DNA of 64,000 nucleotides from Mycolicibacterium porcinum (GTDB lineage: Bacteria; Actinomycetota; Actinomycetes; Mycobacteriales; Mycobacteriaceae), in NCBI GenBank assembly GCA_002086835.1, contig MVIG01000002.1, positions 491,265-555,264 of the forward strand, read 5' to 3'. Below are positions 63,159 through 64,000 of the stretch, in pieces. The first letter of the stretch is position 1. Every line of letters starts with the position of its first letter. Below the pieces are notes generated by a model. That model searched no databases and was not told the DNA's origin. It was given only the letters and a program-made list of their open reading frames with translations. Made by a program: the position numbers and the translations under genes.

Positions 63159-63889
63159 GCGTGCCGGGCGGCCGCTGCGGAGGCAGCCTCGGCGATCGAC
63201 CCGCGCCACATGGGCCCGTGTCCGGGCAGCATCACCTCGGCCTCGACGGCGGCCAGCGTCTCCAGGCTGGACAGGCAGCCCGCCTCGTCGTGGTTGAACA
63301 GCGCCGGCAGCAGCTGCGGTCCCCCCTTGGCGACCAGCGGATGTCCGGTGACCAGGGCATCGCCACTGACCAGCACCCCATCGACGATGAAGGAGCAGTG
63401 CCCGCCGGTGTGTCCGGGGGTGGGCACTGCCGAGGGATTGCCTGGGAGATCGACCGAGTCGGTCAGCGCCTGGGCGGTCGGGATGCCGTCGTGGTTCATG
63501 CCGCCCTTGGCGGTGATGGTGGCTGCCCACTTCAGCCAGCGGGGCTGCCAGATGTTGCGCACCACATCGGCCGGGGCGGCCTGCTCGAGGTACTCGCGCT
63601 TGGCGTGCCCGAGTTCGGTCTCGTGGCAAAAGACTGGTGTGCCATGGGTTTTCGCCAGCCAGATGGCGGTACCGAAGTGGTCGATGTGGGCGTGGGTCAG
63701 AAGCACGGCGGCGATGTCGTCGATGGTGAAGCCGAGTTGGCGGACCGAACCGATGACGTCCTCGCGCTGCCCCGGGAACCCGGCGTCGATCAGCATGACC
63801 CGGGCGCCGTCGGTCACCAGCGTCCAGTTGACCAAGTCGGTTTGTGCGAAGTGCACATGCTCGGTGATCGCGCTCAGGGCTGCTGCCAT
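63155..63889 (-). CDS. MBL-fold metallo-hydrolase
   Basis: This 244-residue metallo-beta-lactamase-fold hydrolase has [21 protein letters not shown] (HxHxDH, near residue 62), [16 protein letters not shown] (near residue 137) and a further Asp/His in [12 protein letters not shown]. It should be a dinuclear-zinc hydrolase, like its positional homologue Rv0406c next to fgd1. No signal peptide is visible. It is divergent from fgd1 with 35 bases between starts. The substrate is unknown. Confidence 0.88.
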   Translation of the reverse strand: MAAALSAITEHVHFAQTDLVNWTLVTDGARVMLIDAGFPGQREDVIGSVRQLGFTIDDIAAVLLTHAHIDHFGTAIWLAKTHGTPVFCHETELGHAKREYLEQAAPADVVRNIWQPRWLKWAATITAKGGMNHDGIPTAQALTDSVDLPGNPSAVPTPGHTGGHCSFIVDGVLVSGDALVTGHPLVAKGGPQLLPALFNHDEAGCLSSLETLAAVEAEVMLPGHGPMWRGSIAEAASAAAARHA

Positions 63890-63924
63890 GTCGCGAGTTT
63901 AAGCAGAGGAGTAGAAACGAACTC

Positions 63925-64000
63925 GTGGCTGAACTGAAACTGGGATATAAGGCATCGGCGGAGCAGTTCGCGCCGCGGGAACTCGTGGAGCTGGCGGTGC
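63925..64000 (+). CDS. fgd1: F420-dependent glucose-6-phosphate dehydrogenase, N-terminus only
   Basis: The first 25 codons read [20 protein letters not shown] and continue VELAV, matching the start of mycobacterial Fgd1 (Rv0407). The enzyme reduces coenzyme F420 with glucose-6-phosphate, supplying F420H2 to LLM-class enzymes such as the one at 39259. The GTG start is preceded by AGAGGAG. The rest lies beyond the window. The neighbour MBL gene is the same as in M. tuberculosis. Confidence 0.88.
   Translation, partial: MAELKLGYKASAEQFAPRELVELAV

Overview
The window is GC-rich, densely packed DNA from a mycobacterium, most likely a rapid grower (Mycolicibacterium, M. smegmatis-like). This rests on recognisable mycobacterial genes: dnaK-grpE-dnaJ1-hspR, clpB, ttfA, class II fba, purA, metZ, the N-terminus of F420-dependent glucose-6-phosphate dehydrogenase (fgd1), an Esp-type cassette and several TAGGCT-like promoters placed for leaderless mRNAs. 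Many genes are homologues of the M. tuberculosis Rv0350-Rv0407 interval, rearranged and interspersed with accessory genes. I see no tRNA, rRNA, CRISPR array, transposase or phage integrase. Only the first and last genes are cut by the window edges.

Layout. 1-7.3 kb: a partial epimerase, then a GMC oxidoreductase, its small subunit and an NCS1 nucleobase-type permease, between two PucR-family regulators. 7.3-9.4 kb: DUF445 and Abi-alpha-like proteins. 9.6-13.8 kb: the HspR-controlled chaperone operon with two HAIR operators. 13.8-17.6 kb: an aldose epimerase, a type II-like flavohaemoglobin, and a membrane protein divergent from a TetR regulator. 17.65-21.4 kb: an accessory island with an EspE/EspA-EspC-EspD/H-like type VII substrate cassette, divergent from four small membrane-anchored proteins that form an A-B-A'-B' tandem duplication. 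The last copy appears to carry a one-base frameshift. 21.4-26.7 kb: a CYTH protein, a GAP-family protein and a glycosyltransferase, divergent from clpB across a third HAIR. 26.8-32.9 kb: a Rieske oxygenase and NAD(P)-binding protein divergent from a TetR regulator, then ttfA, an SDR, a lipoprotein and an rRNA/tRNA methyltransferase.

32.9-36.9 kb: a nitrogen-scavenging cluster (nucleoside deaminase, cyanase, carbonic anhydrase, LysR regulator, cytosine deaminase-like amidohydrolase) with two matching ATAG-N7-CTAT operators. 37-46 kb: GH76, XdhC, F420-type luciferase, DedA, fba, CHAP protein, DUF3151, a zinc CDF exporter under a perfect SmtB-type palindrome, and an M50 protease. 46.3-54 kb: purA, a thioesterase, a P450-ferredoxin pair, an MMPL transporter and a Na+/H+ antiporter. 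54-58.3 kb: a ZnF-UBP protein, a PurT-like ATP-grasp protein with degenerate motifs, a rhodanese and metZ. 58.3-64 kb: a TipA-type MerR regulator, SDR, methyltransferase, GNAT, luciferase-like oxidoreductase, MBL hydrolase and fgd1.

The most novel candidate is the A-B-A'-B' membrane-protein array facing the orphan Esp cassette. It shares an RWP...APY motif, is translationally coupled, and was apparently duplicated as a pair. I do not recognise the family, and its link to the Esp genes is inference from position. All names come from reading motifs and recalled family sequences; no database search was run.
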